From an uncultured Litoreibacter sp. (GTDB lineage Bacteria; Pseudomonadota; Alphaproteobacteria; Rhodobacterales; Rhodobacteraceae): 64,000 bases of DNA. The position numbers and the translations under genes were made by a program. The notes beneath the pieces are model-generated. The model did no database searches. It saw nothing but the letters and a program-made list of their open reading frames with translations, and was not told the DNA's origin. Location: assembly GCF_947487515.1 (NCBI RefSeq), contig NZ_CANKWO010000002.1:744001-808000 (forward strand), written 5' to 3'. Position 1 is the first letter of the stretch, and each line of letters begins with the position of its first letter. Below, in pieces: positions 34,003 through 43,519 of the stretch.

Positions 34003-35571
34003 ATGAAATCTTTTGATGTATTTGCCCCGTTCTCCGAAGCTGAACAAAAGCTTATTGATGACGCCGCCAACCCCGAGCGCACAAGTGTCGGAGATGGCGA
34101 TATCCCCCAATCAGACGCTACAGAATGCGTGATCCGCGCCGAATTGATCCGCAACTTGCTGCTGCGCTTCGACAACCTGCATGACAAGGGCATTCGTCTT
34201 CGCGGGGCATGGATCACTGGGACGCTAGACTTGCAGGGATGCGACTGCGAGCGCGACATATCGTTGTCTCATTGCCATATTGGCACCCCAATAAACCTTG
34301 TGAATGCGCGCCTGCGCGGGCTGCATTTGTCGGCCTGTCGGTTAACCGGCGTGTCCGCGGATAATGCGTCTTTCTCGGGGTCTGTCTACATTCGGGCCAA
34401 GACCACGATAAAGGGAGAGATTTCGCTTGCGGGCGCTCGGATCAGCGGTGATCTACAGATTTGCGATGCGTCGATCGATAGCCCGAGCCAAGATGCTGTG
34501 TTTGCCCCGTCTTTACGAGTTGAAGGGTCGGTGTTTTTGGGCAATTACCCTTACTCCGAGAGCGTGACAGAGCTGCACACCACGGGGATGTTGTTCTTTT
34601 CCTCAGCGCGGGTAGAGCACGACTTCTTCCTGACCAACACCTCTATTCGCCTGCCGCAGGACCCGATCAGCGCGGCGCCAGTTTTTGACCCCACCGAGGA
34701 ACACGGGCGCGATATGGCGTTGAGCCTTGCGCGGGCAAAGATCAATGGCATTTTCTATCTGGCTGACAATCAGATTTCGCACGGCATAGTAAATTTGGCG
34801 GGGGCAGAGGTCGCGCGTTTTCGCGATGAGCCTGTCGGGCCGGGGGCGGCGTATCCCATTCGCCTAGATGGCTTTCGATACACTGACTTCTCCCGACATG
34901 CAGAGACAAATATAAACGCGCGACTAGACTGGCTGGCGCGCAAGCCAGAGGATATGCCCTTCACCTCACAACCCTATGAGCAGCTTGCCTATGTGCTGCA
35001 GATACTAGGGCACCGCAATGATGCGCGTTCGGTTCTTATGCGCAAAGAACGCCTGCTTCGCGCCGAGAACCGCCAGCTGATGAAAGCGCGTGGCGGGTCG
35101 ATCATCTGGCGTGGATTGTCGCGGTTCTTTGACGACTTCTTGCGCTGGTCGATTGGGTACGGCTACAGGCCTGGGCGTGCGGTGATCATAGCTGTGGCGC
35201 TGATCATCGGTCTTGGCGTGTTCTTCCAAAGTACGTGGAATGCAGGGGATATGACCCCGAACGCAGCCCCCATACTGGTGTCAAAAGACTGGATTGATGC
35301 CACTAAAACCCATGCAGAAAACCCAGCGGCTTTCTGGTCGTCGCGGGGCCAAGGCGGGCAAGACTGGGAAACCTTTAACGCCTTCGCATATGCCGCGGAT
35401 GTGGTGGTTCCGCTGGTGGTCTTTGGTCAGGAAACTGCGTGGGCGCCTTCAACCTCGCGGTCACCATTGGGTAAGGTTGCTTGGTGGGTTCGGTGGTTCG
35501 CCAAGTCGATCGGATGGATCGTTACCGCGCTGGGGGCTGCGGCCATAACCGGCGTTATCCGCAAAGACTGA
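34003..35571 (+). CDS. Uncharacterised beta-helix/membrane protein
   Basis: A 522-residue protein I cannot name with confidence. Residues about 55-285 contain short repeats with alternating hydrophobic residues (for example GTLDLQGCDCERDISLS and KGEISLAGARISGDLQI), suggesting a pentapeptide- or bactofilin-like right-handed beta-helix. Residues about 325-370 look like a charged helical linker. The C-terminal part has two or three membrane helices around residues 388-408 and 490-518, with a conserved AADVVVPLVVFGQETAW stretch. The same layout occurs in proteins annotated in Streptomyces as membrane-associated oxidoreductases, a name with no enzymatic basis that I can see. It is divergent from the DUF2585 gene. 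Confidence 0.7.
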   Translation: MKSFDVFAPFSEAEQKLIDDAANPERTSVGDGDIPQSDATECVIRAELIRNLLLRFDNLHDKGIRLRGAWITGTLDLQGCDCERDISLSHCHIGTPINLVNARLRGLHLSACRLTGVSADNASFSGSVYIRAKTTIKGEISLAGARISGDLQICDASIDSPSQDAVFAPSLRVEGSVFLGNYPYSESVTELHTTGMLFFSSARVEHDFFLTNTSIRLPQDPISAAPVFDPTEEHGRDMALSLARAKINGIFYLADNQISHGIVNLAGAEVARFRDEPVGPGAAYPIRLDGFRYTDFSRHAETNINARLDWLARKPEDMPFTSQPYEQLAYVLQILGHRNDARSVLMRKERLLRAENRQLMKARGGSIIWRGLSRFFDDFLRWSIGYGYRPGRAVIIAVALIIGLGVFFQSTWNAGDMTPNAAPILVSKDWIDATKTHAENPAAFWSSRGQGGQDWETFNAFAYAADVVVPLVVFGQETAWAPSTSRSPLGKVAWWVRWFAKSIGWIVTALGAAAITGVIRKD

Positions 35572-35579
35572 TCCACATG

Positions 35580-35611
35580 AAAACGCCGCCACCCCGAATA
35601 GGGCAGCGGCG
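35580..35611 (-). terminator. Rho-independent terminator of serA
   Basis: CGCCGC at 35584-35589 pairs with GCGGCG at 35606-35611, with an inner CCC/GGG pairing; on the minus strand the stem is followed by TTTT. It lies 24 bases after the serA stop codon and also fits between the two convergent genes. Confidence 0.78.
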
Positions 35612-35634
35612 CAAATCAGAACTTTCCAGTTGGC

Positions 35635-37230
35635 TTAAGCGACGTCGAAGCGAAGTGTCTTCACTTGCTTGAACATGCCTGTATCGGACAGCTTTTGCAG
35701 GATCGGTGCAGCAACCGGAGCATCAACATACAAAAGCGCAATCGCGCCTTTGCCAGCGGCTTCGCGCCCAAGGGTAAAGTTCGCGATGTTGACGCCGTTC
35801 TCGCCCATCATCTGACCCAATGTCCCGATGATACCCGGCACGTCTTCGTTGGTTGTATACAACATGTGCTCCCCGATCTCGGCGTCGATGTTGATGCCTT
35901 TGATCTGGATGAAACGTGGTTTGCCATCCGAGAAGACGGTCCCAGCAATGGAGCGTTCGCGCTTGTCAGTGACAACGTTCAGTTTGATGTAGCCGTCGAA
36001 CACGCCGGACTTATCTTGAGTGGTCGTCGATATCTTAACGCCACGCTCCTTGGCGATGACCTGAGCGGACACCATGTTCACGTCTGGGTTGGTGGCCTTC
36101 ATGATGCCAGCCACACCTGCGCAGTTCAGCGCCTCTAGGTTCATCTGGGACACGTTGCCGTTGTAGGTGATCTGGATTTCCTTGATCACTTCGTCGGTCA
36201 TTTGACCAATAAAGGCGCCGAGGTGCTCGGCTAGCTTGACCCATGGGCCCATAACCTTGGCTTCTTCGGCAGTCACAGACGGCATGTTTAGCGCGTTGGT
36301 CACGGCGCCTGTCAACAGGTAGTCTGACATCTGTTCTGCCACTTGCAGGGCCACGTTTTCCTGCGCCTCTGTTGTTGCGGCACCAAGGTGCGGAGTGCAG
36401 ACAACATTTGGCAGGTTGAACAACGGGCTGTCTTTTGCGGGCTCTACTTCGAACACGTCAAAGGCAGCACCTGCAACTTTGCCAGCCTTCAGCGCGTCGG
36501 CCAAAGCAGCTTCATCCACCAAGCCGCCACGGGCACAGTTGATGATGCGAACGCCGTCCTTCATTTTGGCAATATTCTCGGCCGAGATCATGCCGCGTGT
36601 TTTGTCAGTGGCTGGAACGTGCAAAGTGATGAAGTCGGAACGCTCGAACAATTCGTCCAGCTCAACCTTGGTGACGCCCAGCTTGTCGGCGCGTTCTTCG
36701 GACAAGAAGGGGTCATACGCGATGACCTTCATACGCAAGCCAACGCCGCGTTCGCAAACGATACCGCCGATGTTACCCGCGCCGATAACGCCAAGAGTTT
36801 TGCCCGTGAGTTCTACACCCATGAACTTCGATTTTTCCCATTTCCCAGCGTGGGTAGAGGCAGAAGCCTCTGGGATCTGACGTGCTACGGCGAACATCAT
36901 TGCAATTGCGTGCTCGGCGGTAGTGATCATGTTGCCGAACGGGGTGTTCATAACAATGATCCCCTTTTTGGACGCGGCAGGAATGTCGACGTTATCAACA
37001 CCGATACCGGCGCGACCAATGACCTTGAGGTTGTCAGCGGCAGCGATCAGTTTTTCTGTCGCCTTGGACGCGGAACGAATGGCAAGACCGTCATACTGCG
37101 GGATTAGTTCCAGCAGCTTATCTTTGTCTTTGCCAAGGTCGGGCATGAAGTCCACATCGATGCCGCGATCGCGGAAAATTTGGACGGCGGTTTCAGACAG
37201 TTTGTCGGATACGAGTACTTTGGGGGCCAT
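35635..37230 (-). CDS. serA: D-3-phosphoglycerate dehydrogenase
   Basis: Oxidises 3-phosphoglycerate to 3-phosphohydroxypyruvate, the committed step of serine synthesis. 531 residues, the long type with substrate-binding, NAD-binding (GAGNIGGIVCERG), intervening ASB and C-terminal ACT domains, so allosteric inhibition by serine is expected. Catalytic landmarks are INCARGGLVDE (Arg), an EVEP segment (Glu) and TPHLGAATTEA (His). It follows serC on the same strand after 43 bases, forming serC-serA. Confidence 0.97.
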   Translation of the reverse strand: MAPKVLVSDKLSETAVQIFRDRGIDVDFMPDLGKDKDKLLELIPQYDGLAIRSASKATEKLIAAADNLKVIGRAGIGVDNVDIPAASKKGIIVMNTPFGNMITTAEHAIAMMFAVARQIPEASASTHAGKWEKSKFMGVELTGKTLGVIGAGNIGGIVCERGVGLRMKVIAYDPFLSEERADKLGVTKVELDELFERSDFITLHVPATDKTRGMISAENIAKMKDGVRIINCARGGLVDEAALADALKAGKVAGAAFDVFEVEPAKDSPLFNLPNVVCTPHLGAATTEAQENVALQVAEQMSDYLLTGAVTNALNMPSVTAEEAKVMGPWVKLAEHLGAFIGQMTDEVIKEIQITYNGNVSQMNLEALNCAGVAGIMKATNPDVNMVSAQVIAKERGVKISTTTQDKSGVFDGYIKLNVVTDKRERSIAGTVFSDGKPRFIQIKGINIDAEIGEHMLYTTNEDVPGIIGTLGQMMGENGVNIANFTLGREAAGKGAIALLYVDAPVAAPILQKLSDTGMFKQVKTLRFDVA

Positions 37231-37273
37231 GATGAGCTCCTATGATAAGTAGAATGGGAAGGTCTCAGGCAGC

Positions 37274-38419
37274 TTATGCCTGAGCTTGAATCTCTTGCTC
37301 GAACGCATAGGCGAGCCACGGAAGCATCGCGTCGACATCGGCGGTCTCGATCGTGGCTCCACACCAGATGCGAAGGCCCGCAGGCGCGTCACGATACGCC
37401 CCGATATCAAGTGCGACGTTCTCGGCTTCCAGACGTTTGGCGATGGCTTTTGCAAATGCCGCACCGTCTTTGATCCGGTCGTCAGTGAACTTCAAGCAAA
37501 CGGAGGTGTTGGACCGTGTGGCAGGGTCCGTTGCAAGGAAATCGATCCAGTCGTGCGCAGCCACGAAGCCGTTGATCGCGGCCGTGTTCGCATCAGCGCG
37601 GGCAATCAGCCCTTTCAGGCCGCCAACCGACTTGGCCCAATCCAGCGCGAAAAGATAATCCTCAACACACAGCATGGACGGCGTGTTGATCGTCGCACCC
37701 GTAAAGATACCATCGATCAGCTTGCCGCCTTTGGTGAGGCGGAAGATTTTTGGCAGGGGCCATGCAGGAGTGTAGCTTTCCATGCGCGCAACTGCGCGTG
37801 GGGACAAGATGATCACACCGTGACCGCCTTCGCCGCCCAGAACTTTCTGCCAGCTGAATGTAGTGACATCCAAGCGATCCCATGGAAGGTCCATTGCGAA
37901 TGCGGCCGAAGTGGCGTCGCACAATGTCAGGCCGTCGCGGTCGGCTGGGATCACGTCTTTGGACGGGACGCGCACGCCGGAAGTGGTGCCGTTCCAAGTG
38001 AAGCAAACATCATTGTCGAAGTTCACTTGCGCAAAGTCGACGATTTCGCCGTAATCCGCAGTTGTCGCGGTCGCGTCGATTTTCAGCTGCTTTACAACAT
38101 CGGTGACCCAGCCAGAGCCGAAGGATTCCCAGGCAAGCATCTCGACCTTGCGCTCACCCAAAAGGTTCCACATGGCCATCTCGAAGGCGCCAGTATCGGA
38201 GGCGGGTACGATGCCGATCTTATAGTCCGCAGGTACGCCAAGTACCTCGCGGGTGGTCTCGATGGCGGCAAGCAGTTTCGCTTTGCCAACAGCGGCACGG
38301 TGCGAACGGCCCAATGGGGCGTTGGCCAGCTTATCGAGCGCAAATGTCGGGGGTTTGGCACATGGGCCAGAAGAGAAGCGAGGATTCGTCGGCTTCGCAG
38401 CCGGTTGTGTCGTAGTCAT
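37274..38419 (-). CDS. serC: Phosphoserine aminotransferase
   Basis: PLP enzyme converting phosphohydroxypyruvate to phosphoserine. 381 residues of the alphaproteobacterial type ([10 protein letters not shown] start, GRSHR motif). The PLP lysine is in [11 protein letters not shown]. Catalytic residues are complete. ATG 38419 is chosen over upstream in-frame codons because it matches the family start [13 protein letters not shown]. Its 5' leader has two hairpins that fit the known serC leader RNA class; the gene is divergent from serB. Confidence 0.96.
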   Translation of the reverse strand: MTTTQPAAKPTNPRFSSGPCAKPPTFALDKLANAPLGRSHRAAVGKAKLLAAIETTREVLGVPADYKIGIVPASDTGAFEMAMWNLLGERKVEMLAWESFGSGWVTDVVKQLKIDATATTADYGEIVDFAQVNFDNDVCFTWNGTTSGVRVPSKDVIPADRDGLTLCDATSAAFAMDLPWDRLDVTTFSWQKVLGGEGGHGVIILSPRAVARMESYTPAWPLPKIFRLTKGGKLIDGIFTGATINTPSMLCVEDYLFALDWAKSVGGLKGLIARADANTAAINGFVAAHDWIDFLATDPATRSNTSVCLKFTDDRIKDGAAFAKAIAKRLEAENVALDIGAYRDAPAGLRIWCGATIETADVDAMLPWLAYAFEQEIQAQA

Positions 38420-38510
38420 AATGTCTACCCTTACAGATAATTGCCTCTCGTTGGGGAGAGGTGTCCCACTGGCGTCACTAATGGAGTGCACGGGCTTCCA
38501 CAACCGCCAA
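38420..38510 (-). ncRNA. Candidate serC leader RNA (cis-regulatory)
   Basis: The 5' leader of serC contains a hairpin CCTCTC/GAGAGG (38444-38461, 6-base loop) just upstream of the start region, and a second with CACT/AGTG pairing (38467-38488, or the alternative 38476-38488). A conserved serC motif RNA upstream of serC-serA is described in Alphaproteobacteria. I match it by location and layout only, not by consensus. Confidence 0.5.
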
Positions 38511-38578
38511 AACGTCGCTATAGCGCCGCTTAAACGATTATTTGCGACACCTTTATCCACGATCGGAAACATAACCTC

Positions 38579-39451
38579 ATGTTCGTAGTGACCCTGCTTT
38601 GCGCCCCGACGGATCCTAAACTTGATGCGGCTTTACCTGTGAACTTGCGAAATGCATGGGGTGGTGGAGATGTGATTTGGTTGATGCCGGATGTCGCTGC
38701 CGAATTCGCGGTCGAAAAGATGCCGGAGAATTTCGACGTGGTTTGGCAGGACTGCGACGCCCTTGGTATCGACCTTGCGATCCAACCCATGGAGGGGCGC
38801 CGCAAAATGATGCTGCTGGCGGATATGGACAGCACGATGATCCAGCAAGAATGCATCGATGAGTTGGCGGCTGAAGCCGGCGTTGGCCCGCGTGTGGCGG
38901 ATATTACCGCGCGTGCGATGAATGGTGAGCTGGATTTTGAGGCGGCGCTGAAAGAACGTGTTGGTCTGCTAGAAGGGCTTGATTCAGGTGTAATAGACAC
39001 TGTTTTGGCAACGCGGATCACCCATATGCCAGGTGGCAAAGAGCTACTGGCGACGATGAAGGCGAATGGCGCTTATGCGGCATTGGTGTCTGGGGGGTTC
39101 ACTGCATTCACGGCATCTGTGGCGAAAGCGCTGGGCTTTGACGAGAACCGCGCCAATACTTTGATTGAAGAGGGCGGTAAGCTGACCGGCAAGGTTGGCA
39201 TGCCAATTTTGGGCCGCGAAGCGAAGGTACAAGCGCTAGAAGAAATCACTGCGCGATTGGGCCTGACGGACGCAGATGTGCTGGCCGTTGGGGACGGTGC
39301 GAATGATCTGGGCATGCTGCAACGTGCGGGGGCTGGGGTGGCGCTTCATGCGAAGCCGACCGTGCAAGCACAGGCCAAAATTCGGGTGAACCACGGTGAT
39401 CTGACCGCACTGCTATTCATACAAGGCTACGCTTTTAGCGACTTCGCCTAG
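38579..39451 (+). CDS. serB: Phosphoserine phosphatase
   Basis: Releases phosphate from phosphoserine, completing serine synthesis. 290 residues: N-terminal ACT-like region and a C-terminal HAD domain with the catalytic Asp82-x-Asp84 ([10 protein letters not shown]), VSGGFTAF and [11 protein letters not shown] motifs. It is divergent from serC, so the three genes of the pathway sit head to head. Its stop shares CTAG with the convergent caiD-like gene. Confidence 0.96.
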   Translation: MFVVTLLCAPTDPKLDAALPVNLRNAWGGGDVIWLMPDVAAEFAVEKMPENFDVVWQDCDALGIDLAIQPMEGRRKMMLLADMDSTMIQQECIDELAAEAGVGPRVADITARAMNGELDFEAALKERVGLLEGLDSGVIDTVLATRITHMPGGKELLATMKANGAYAALVSGGFTAFTASVAKALGFDENRANTLIEEGGKLTGKVGMPILGREAKVQALEEITARLGLTDADVLAVGDGANDLGMLQRAGAGVALHAKPTVQAQAKIRVNHGDLTALLFIQGYAFSDFA

Positions 39452-40230
39452 CGGCCTTTCCAAACGGGGTCGCGTTTTTCGGCGAATGCTTTTGCGCCTT
39501 CAAGTTGATCCTCGCTTGAATAAAGGCTCTTCACGGACTCAAAAGTGCTGGATGTGATCTGATCCATCGTGTCTTGAAACTTCTCGTCCTCGGCTTCACG
39601 GACGATTTCCTTGATCGCGGCATAGACCAGCGGTGGCCCCGACGCGAGCAGGCGGGCCATTTCCCAAGCTTGATCCATCAGCTGATCAGCGGGGTGGATG
39701 TGATTCACGATGCCCCAACCGCGCGCCTCTTCGGCGTCGAACCAGCGACCCGTGAACAGTAATTCCATCGCGATGTGGTAGGGGATGCGCTTGGGCAGTT
39801 TGACCGAGGCGGCATCCGCAACGGTGCCAGACCGAATTTCCGGCAGCGCGAATGTTGCGTGTTCGGCTGCAAGGATAATGTCGGCGGACAAGGCGAGTTC
39901 TAGACCGCCGCCACAAGCGATGCCGTTTACCGCTGCAATGACGGGTTTGTTGAGCTTCGGAAGCTCTTGCAGGCCACCGAAACCACCAACACCGTAATCA
40001 CCATCAACCGCATCGCCATCGGCGGCGGCTTTTAGATCCCAGCCGGGGCAGAAAAACTTGTCACCTGCACCTGTGATGATTGCGACCCGAAGATCAGGAT
40101 CGTCGCGAAAATCGGCAAAGACGTCCCCCATGATACGCGAGGTGGCAAGGTCGATGGCGTTGGCTTTGGGCCGGTCCAGCGTGACTTCAAGAATAGCGCC
40201 TTCGCGGCGGGTTTTGATGGGGTTTGTCAT
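39448..40230 (-). CDS. caiD: Enoyl-CoA hydratase family protein (CaiD-like)
   Basis: A 260-residue crotonase-fold protein closely resembling carnitinyl-CoA dehydratase: NGIACGGGLELALSADIILAAEH contains the oxyanion-hole glycines (GGG), and PEIRSGTV carries the conserved Glu. CaiD hydrates crotonobetainyl-CoA to carnitinyl-CoA. Other enoyl-CoA hydratases are possible, because the operon has an acyl-CoA dehydrogenase and an ADP-forming CoA ligase but no CaiB-type CoA transferase. ATG 40230 overlaps the ligase stop by four bases. Confidence 0.82.
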   Translation of the reverse strand: MTNPIKTRREGAILEVTLDRPKANAIDLATSRIMGDVFADFRDDPDLRVAIITGAGDKFFCPGWDLKAAADGDAVDGDYGVGGFGGLQELPKLNKPVIAAVNGIACGGGLELALSADIILAAEHATFALPEIRSGTVADAASVKLPKRIPYHIAMELLFTGRWFDAEEARGWGIVNHIHPADQLMDQAWEMARLLASGPPLVYAAIKEIVREAEDEKFQDTMDQITSSTFESVKSLYSSEDQLEGAKAFAEKRDPVWKGR

Positions 40231-42248
40231 TTGGATTTCCGTATAAGGGCATCTACTGCGATCGCACCGGTTGGACCGCAAATGAGGGGGTTTACTTCGA
40301 CTTCCGCAATAGGGTCATCTTGGGCAATGACGTAGGACTGAACCGCAAGGATAGCATCCACAATTGCATCCAGGTCACATGGCTCTGCACCGCGAAACCC
40401 GGTGAGCAATGGGTACATATTAAGGCGGGTTAGAGCCTGTTTTATGTCGTTTCGGTTGCTGGGAATCAACACGGATTGTGTGTCATTCAGCAGCTCCGTC
40501 AGTATTCCGCCAGCGCCAATGGTCAGCAGATATCCATGCGCGGGGTCTTGCGTGACACCAACCAGCAATTCAGCCCCGGGGGCAGACATCTCTTCGACAT
40601 GGAAAGACGTGGCATCGGTCATAGTCTCCATCGCGATTTGAACATCCGAGAAGGAGTTACAATCAAGGATAACACCGCCCACATCAGACTTATGCGCCAT
40701 GCCTTCGGCCTTCACGACAACGGGAAAAGTCAGGGTGTCCAAGCCCGCGGCGCTGTGATTGGTTTGGATGGCTTTCGGGACGCTCAAACCATGGGCTGCA
40801 AGCGCGGTTTTGGCGTCGTATTCCGACAGGGTTTCGGTGTCGGTGGCGGCGGCTTTTCTGAGAACCGCATCAGAGGAGGGGGCAAAGGCTGGGCGTGAAG
40901 CTGCCTCAATGGCGTTCAGCGCTTCTGCAATGCCTGCAAAGGGAACCACACCGCCTTCAATAAGCTGTTGTGCAACATGTTCTGGAAGCAATTCCGGTAA
41001 ACTAGCGGCAACAGCAACAGGACGGCCAGTTGCCTTGCGCATCCGAAGCGCGGCGTTTGTCGCGCTGGCCCAGTCAGTTGCGTCACACATATCCCCGCGC
41101 GGGTAGTCCAATACAACAAGCGTTAAAGCAATGTGAGAGGCGGCCATCGCGGACCAAGCATCCGTCATTGCATCCTCATCGCGCCAGATGTAGGTGTGAT
41201 AATCCAATGGATTGGCAAGGGCGACTTTGGGGCCCAAAGTCTTAAACAGACCCTGTTTTTGATCATCAGTTAAGGCCGGAAACGTTAAGTCGTGTTCGTT
41301 GGCCATATCTGCGACCAGCGATGCCTCGCCGCCGGAACAGCTGATGGAAGATATCTGATTTGACGGTAACCTGCCCGCGATATGCAGCAGTTTCAGGGTC
41401 TCAAGAAAGCTGGGTATATCTGGGGAGCGTAGTATGCCCAACCGATCCAAGAACGCCTGAGCAGCGGTGTCGCCACCTGCAAGAGACGCGGTGTGACTGA
41501 TTGTTGCTGTCTGTGCATGTGCAGATTTGCCGACCTTAAGAGCCACAAGCGGAATAGACTTGGCGTGGGCTTTGGCCGCGAGTGCCTCCCAGCGTGAAAG
41601 ATCCCCAAACCCTTCGATGTGGAGACCAATCGCAGTGACACGCGGATCGTCAAGCAAAGCCAAAGCCACATCGGCTTGTGTGGTCTGCGCCTGATTGCCT
41701 GCGGTGATCATGTAGCCGATGGGCAAGCCACGGGTTTGCATCGTCATATTGATAGAAATGTTGGACGACTGCGTTAGGATCGCGACGCCGGTGTCGACAC
41801 GCTTGCAGCCGTGTTGATCCGGCCAAACAGCGACGCCATCCAAAGCGTTGATAAAGCCATAGCAGTTGGGCCCAAGAATCGGCATTTCCCCCGCAGCCCT
41901 GAGCAGTCTGGCCTGTGCATCGGTGCCTGATGTGTCTTCGCCATTTGCCTCGGCATAGCCGGACGCGAAGCAAACCGCGCCGCCGGCTTCAAGCTTGCGC
42001 ATGCGTTCAACGGCGCCGATTGTGGCCTCGCGGTTGATGCCTACGAAGGCCGCATCGGGGGCCTCTGGGATGTGAATCACGCTAGGGTAGGCTTTAACGC
42101 CCGCCACTTCCGGCTTTACGGGATGCACCGCATATAGGTTTCCTTCAAAGCCGAACTTCTTGGCTTGTGTAAGAACGGCTTCGCCCCATGCTCCGCCGCC
42201 AATAACAGCGAGGGATTTTGGGTTTAGAAGGCGAAACAGGTCACTCAT
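40227..42248 (-). CDS. ADP-forming acetate/acyl-CoA ligase family protein
   Basis: A 673-residue fused ligase: CoA-binding domain about 1-130, succinyl-CoA ligase-like domain about 150-290, and an ATP-grasp_5 domain about 450-670. The phosphohistidine segment is ATISHTASLAGGD; the ATP-grasp part has VVKAEGMAHKSDVGGV. These ADP-forming enzymes activate short acids such as acetate, or substituted acids, as CoA thioesters. In this operon it presumably feeds the acyl-CoA dehydrogenase and the CaiD-like hydratase. The ATG is four bases from the dehydrogenase stop. Confidence 0.87.
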   Translation of the reverse strand: MSDLFRLLNPKSLAVIGGGAWGEAVLTQAKKFGFEGNLYAVHPVKPEVAGVKAYPSVIHIPEAPDAAFVGINREATIGAVERMRKLEAGGAVCFASGYAEANGEDTSGTDAQARLLRAAGEMPILGPNCYGFINALDGVAVWPDQHGCKRVDTGVAILTQSSNISINMTMQTRGLPIGYMITAGNQAQTTQADVALALLDDPRVTAIGLHIEGFGDLSRWEALAAKAHAKSIPLVALKVGKSAHAQTATISHTASLAGGDTAAQAFLDRLGILRSPDIPSFLETLKLLHIAGRLPSNQISSISCSGGEASLVADMANEHDLTFPALTDDQKQGLFKTLGPKVALANPLDYHTYIWRDEDAMTDAWSAMAASHIALTLVVLDYPRGDMCDATDWASATNAALRMRKATGRPVAVAASLPELLPEHVAQQLIEGGVVPFAGIAEALNAIEAASRPAFAPSSDAVLRKAAATDTETLSEYDAKTALAAHGLSVPKAIQTNHSAAGLDTLTFPVVVKAEGMAHKSDVGGVILDCNSFSDVQIAMETMTDATSFHVEEMSAPGAELLVGVTQDPAHGYLLTIGAGGILTELLNDTQSVLIPSNRNDIKQALTRLNMYPLLTGFRGAEPCDLDAIVDAILAVQSYVIAQDDPIAEVEVNPLICGPTGAIAVDALIRKSK

Positions 42249-42251
42249 TGA

Positions 42252-43415
42252 TTAGGCTCCAAGGGCGCGAAGAAGATCGCGACTGATAATGTGGCGTTGG
42301 ATTTCGGAGGTGCCGTCCCAAATGCGTTCCACCCGCGCATCGCGCCAAAAGCGCTCTAGCGGGTAATCGTCCATGAGGCCCATCCCCCCGTGGATTTGGA
42401 TCGCAGCGTCGGTGATGCGCGACAGCATTTCCGTGGCATAGAGTTTGGCAGATGCAATTTCGCGGTTCGACGACAGGTTTTTATCAAGCCGATCCGCAGC
42501 AGCAAGTGTCAGCAGATCAGCAGCATCGATTTCGGTGATCATGTCCGCAAGTTGGAAGCTGATCCCTTGAAATTTTCCGATAGGTTGACCAAATTGCTCA
42601 CGCTCGGCCGCGTAGCTCAGGGCATAGTCGAACACCCTTCGAGCACGGCCAACAGACATGGCCGCGACCGTAATTCGGGTCGCATAGAGCCAAGTATTCA
42701 TCACCTCGAACCCACCATCGACTTCGCCCAACACCTGCGCATCTGGCAGGCGGCAATCGTCGAACTCGAGGATCATGTTCTTGTAGCCGCGATGCGAGAC
42801 GGATTTGTAGCCATCGCGAACGGTGAAACCCGGCGTGTCGCGATCAACCAAGAATGTTGTAATGCGTTTCTTTGGGCCACGCGGGGTATCGTCTTCGCCT
42901 GTGGCAATGAAAACAATGAAGAAGTCGGCATGTTCAGCCCCAGAGATGAAATGCTTCGTGCCGTTCACAACCCAGTCACCACCATCCCGCACAGCAGCAC
43001 ATTTCATGCCACGCACGTCAGAGCCAGCACCAGGTTCCGTCATGGCGAGTGCATCCATCCGCTCCCCACGCACGGCGGGCATAAGGTAGCGCTCTTTTTG
43101 TTCCCCCTCGCAGGCCATTAGGATATTTTGAGGGCGGCCGAAGAAGTGGTTCAACGCCATAGACCCGCGGCCAAGTTCACGTTCTACAATCGAAAACTCG
43201 ACATGGTTCAGGCCAGCGCAGCCCACGCTTTCGGGGAAGTTGCAGGCGTAGAAACCCAGGTCCAATGTCTTTTGTTTGATGTCTTGGGCGATCTCGGTGG
43301 GGACTTCTCCACTGCGCTCTACCAATTCTTCAAAGGGATATATTTCGTTCTCTACAAAGCTGCGAACGGTATTCGCAATCATGCTGTGTTCTTCGGTTAG
43401 ACCGTAGGTTGTCAT
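42252..43415 (-). CDS. Acyl-CoA dehydrogenase family protein with Asp at the catalytic site
   Basis: A 387-residue FAD enzyme. The N-terminal helical region is followed by MTEPGAGSDVRGMK and the C-terminal bundle with AEREQFGQPIG and the FWRDARVERIWDGTSEIQR motif. In MCAD-type enzymes the catalytic base is Glu in the YEGT motif; here it is Asp367 in WDGT. The residue aligned with the alternative Glu254 of IVD is Thr. Whether this lowers or shifts activity is unknown. It sits between the aldolase-like and ligase genes, so a CoA-thioester pathway is likely. Confidence 0.88.
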   Translation of the reverse strand: MTTYGLTEEHSMIANTVRSFVENEIYPFEELVERSGEVPTEIAQDIKQKTLDLGFYACNFPESVGCAGLNHVEFSIVERELGRGSMALNHFFGRPQNILMACEGEQKERYLMPAVRGERMDALAMTEPGAGSDVRGMKCAAVRDGGDWVVNGTKHFISGAEHADFFIVFIATGEDDTPRGPKKRITTFLVDRDTPGFTVRDGYKSVSHRGYKNMILEFDDCRLPDAQVLGEVDGGFEVMNTWLYATRITVAAMSVGRARRVFDYALSYAAEREQFGQPIGKFQGISFQLADMITEIDAADLLTLAAADRLDKNLSSNREIASAKLYATEMLSRITDAAIQIHGGMGLMDDYPLERFWRDARVERIWDGTSEIQRHIISRDLLRALGA

Positions 43416-43519
43416 GGCAAAGGCCTTTCAGAAATAGGACATATATGCAGGGTTAGAGCCTGATCAATCGTCCCAAGCGACGTGTGCTCGTCCACGCGCT
43501 GACATCATCTATCGAAGAC

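Noticed and set aside
37286-38440. Long plus-strand open frame opposite serC
   Set aside because: It is antisense to the clearly identified serC and has no recognisable domain; long antisense frames are common in GC-rich genomes.
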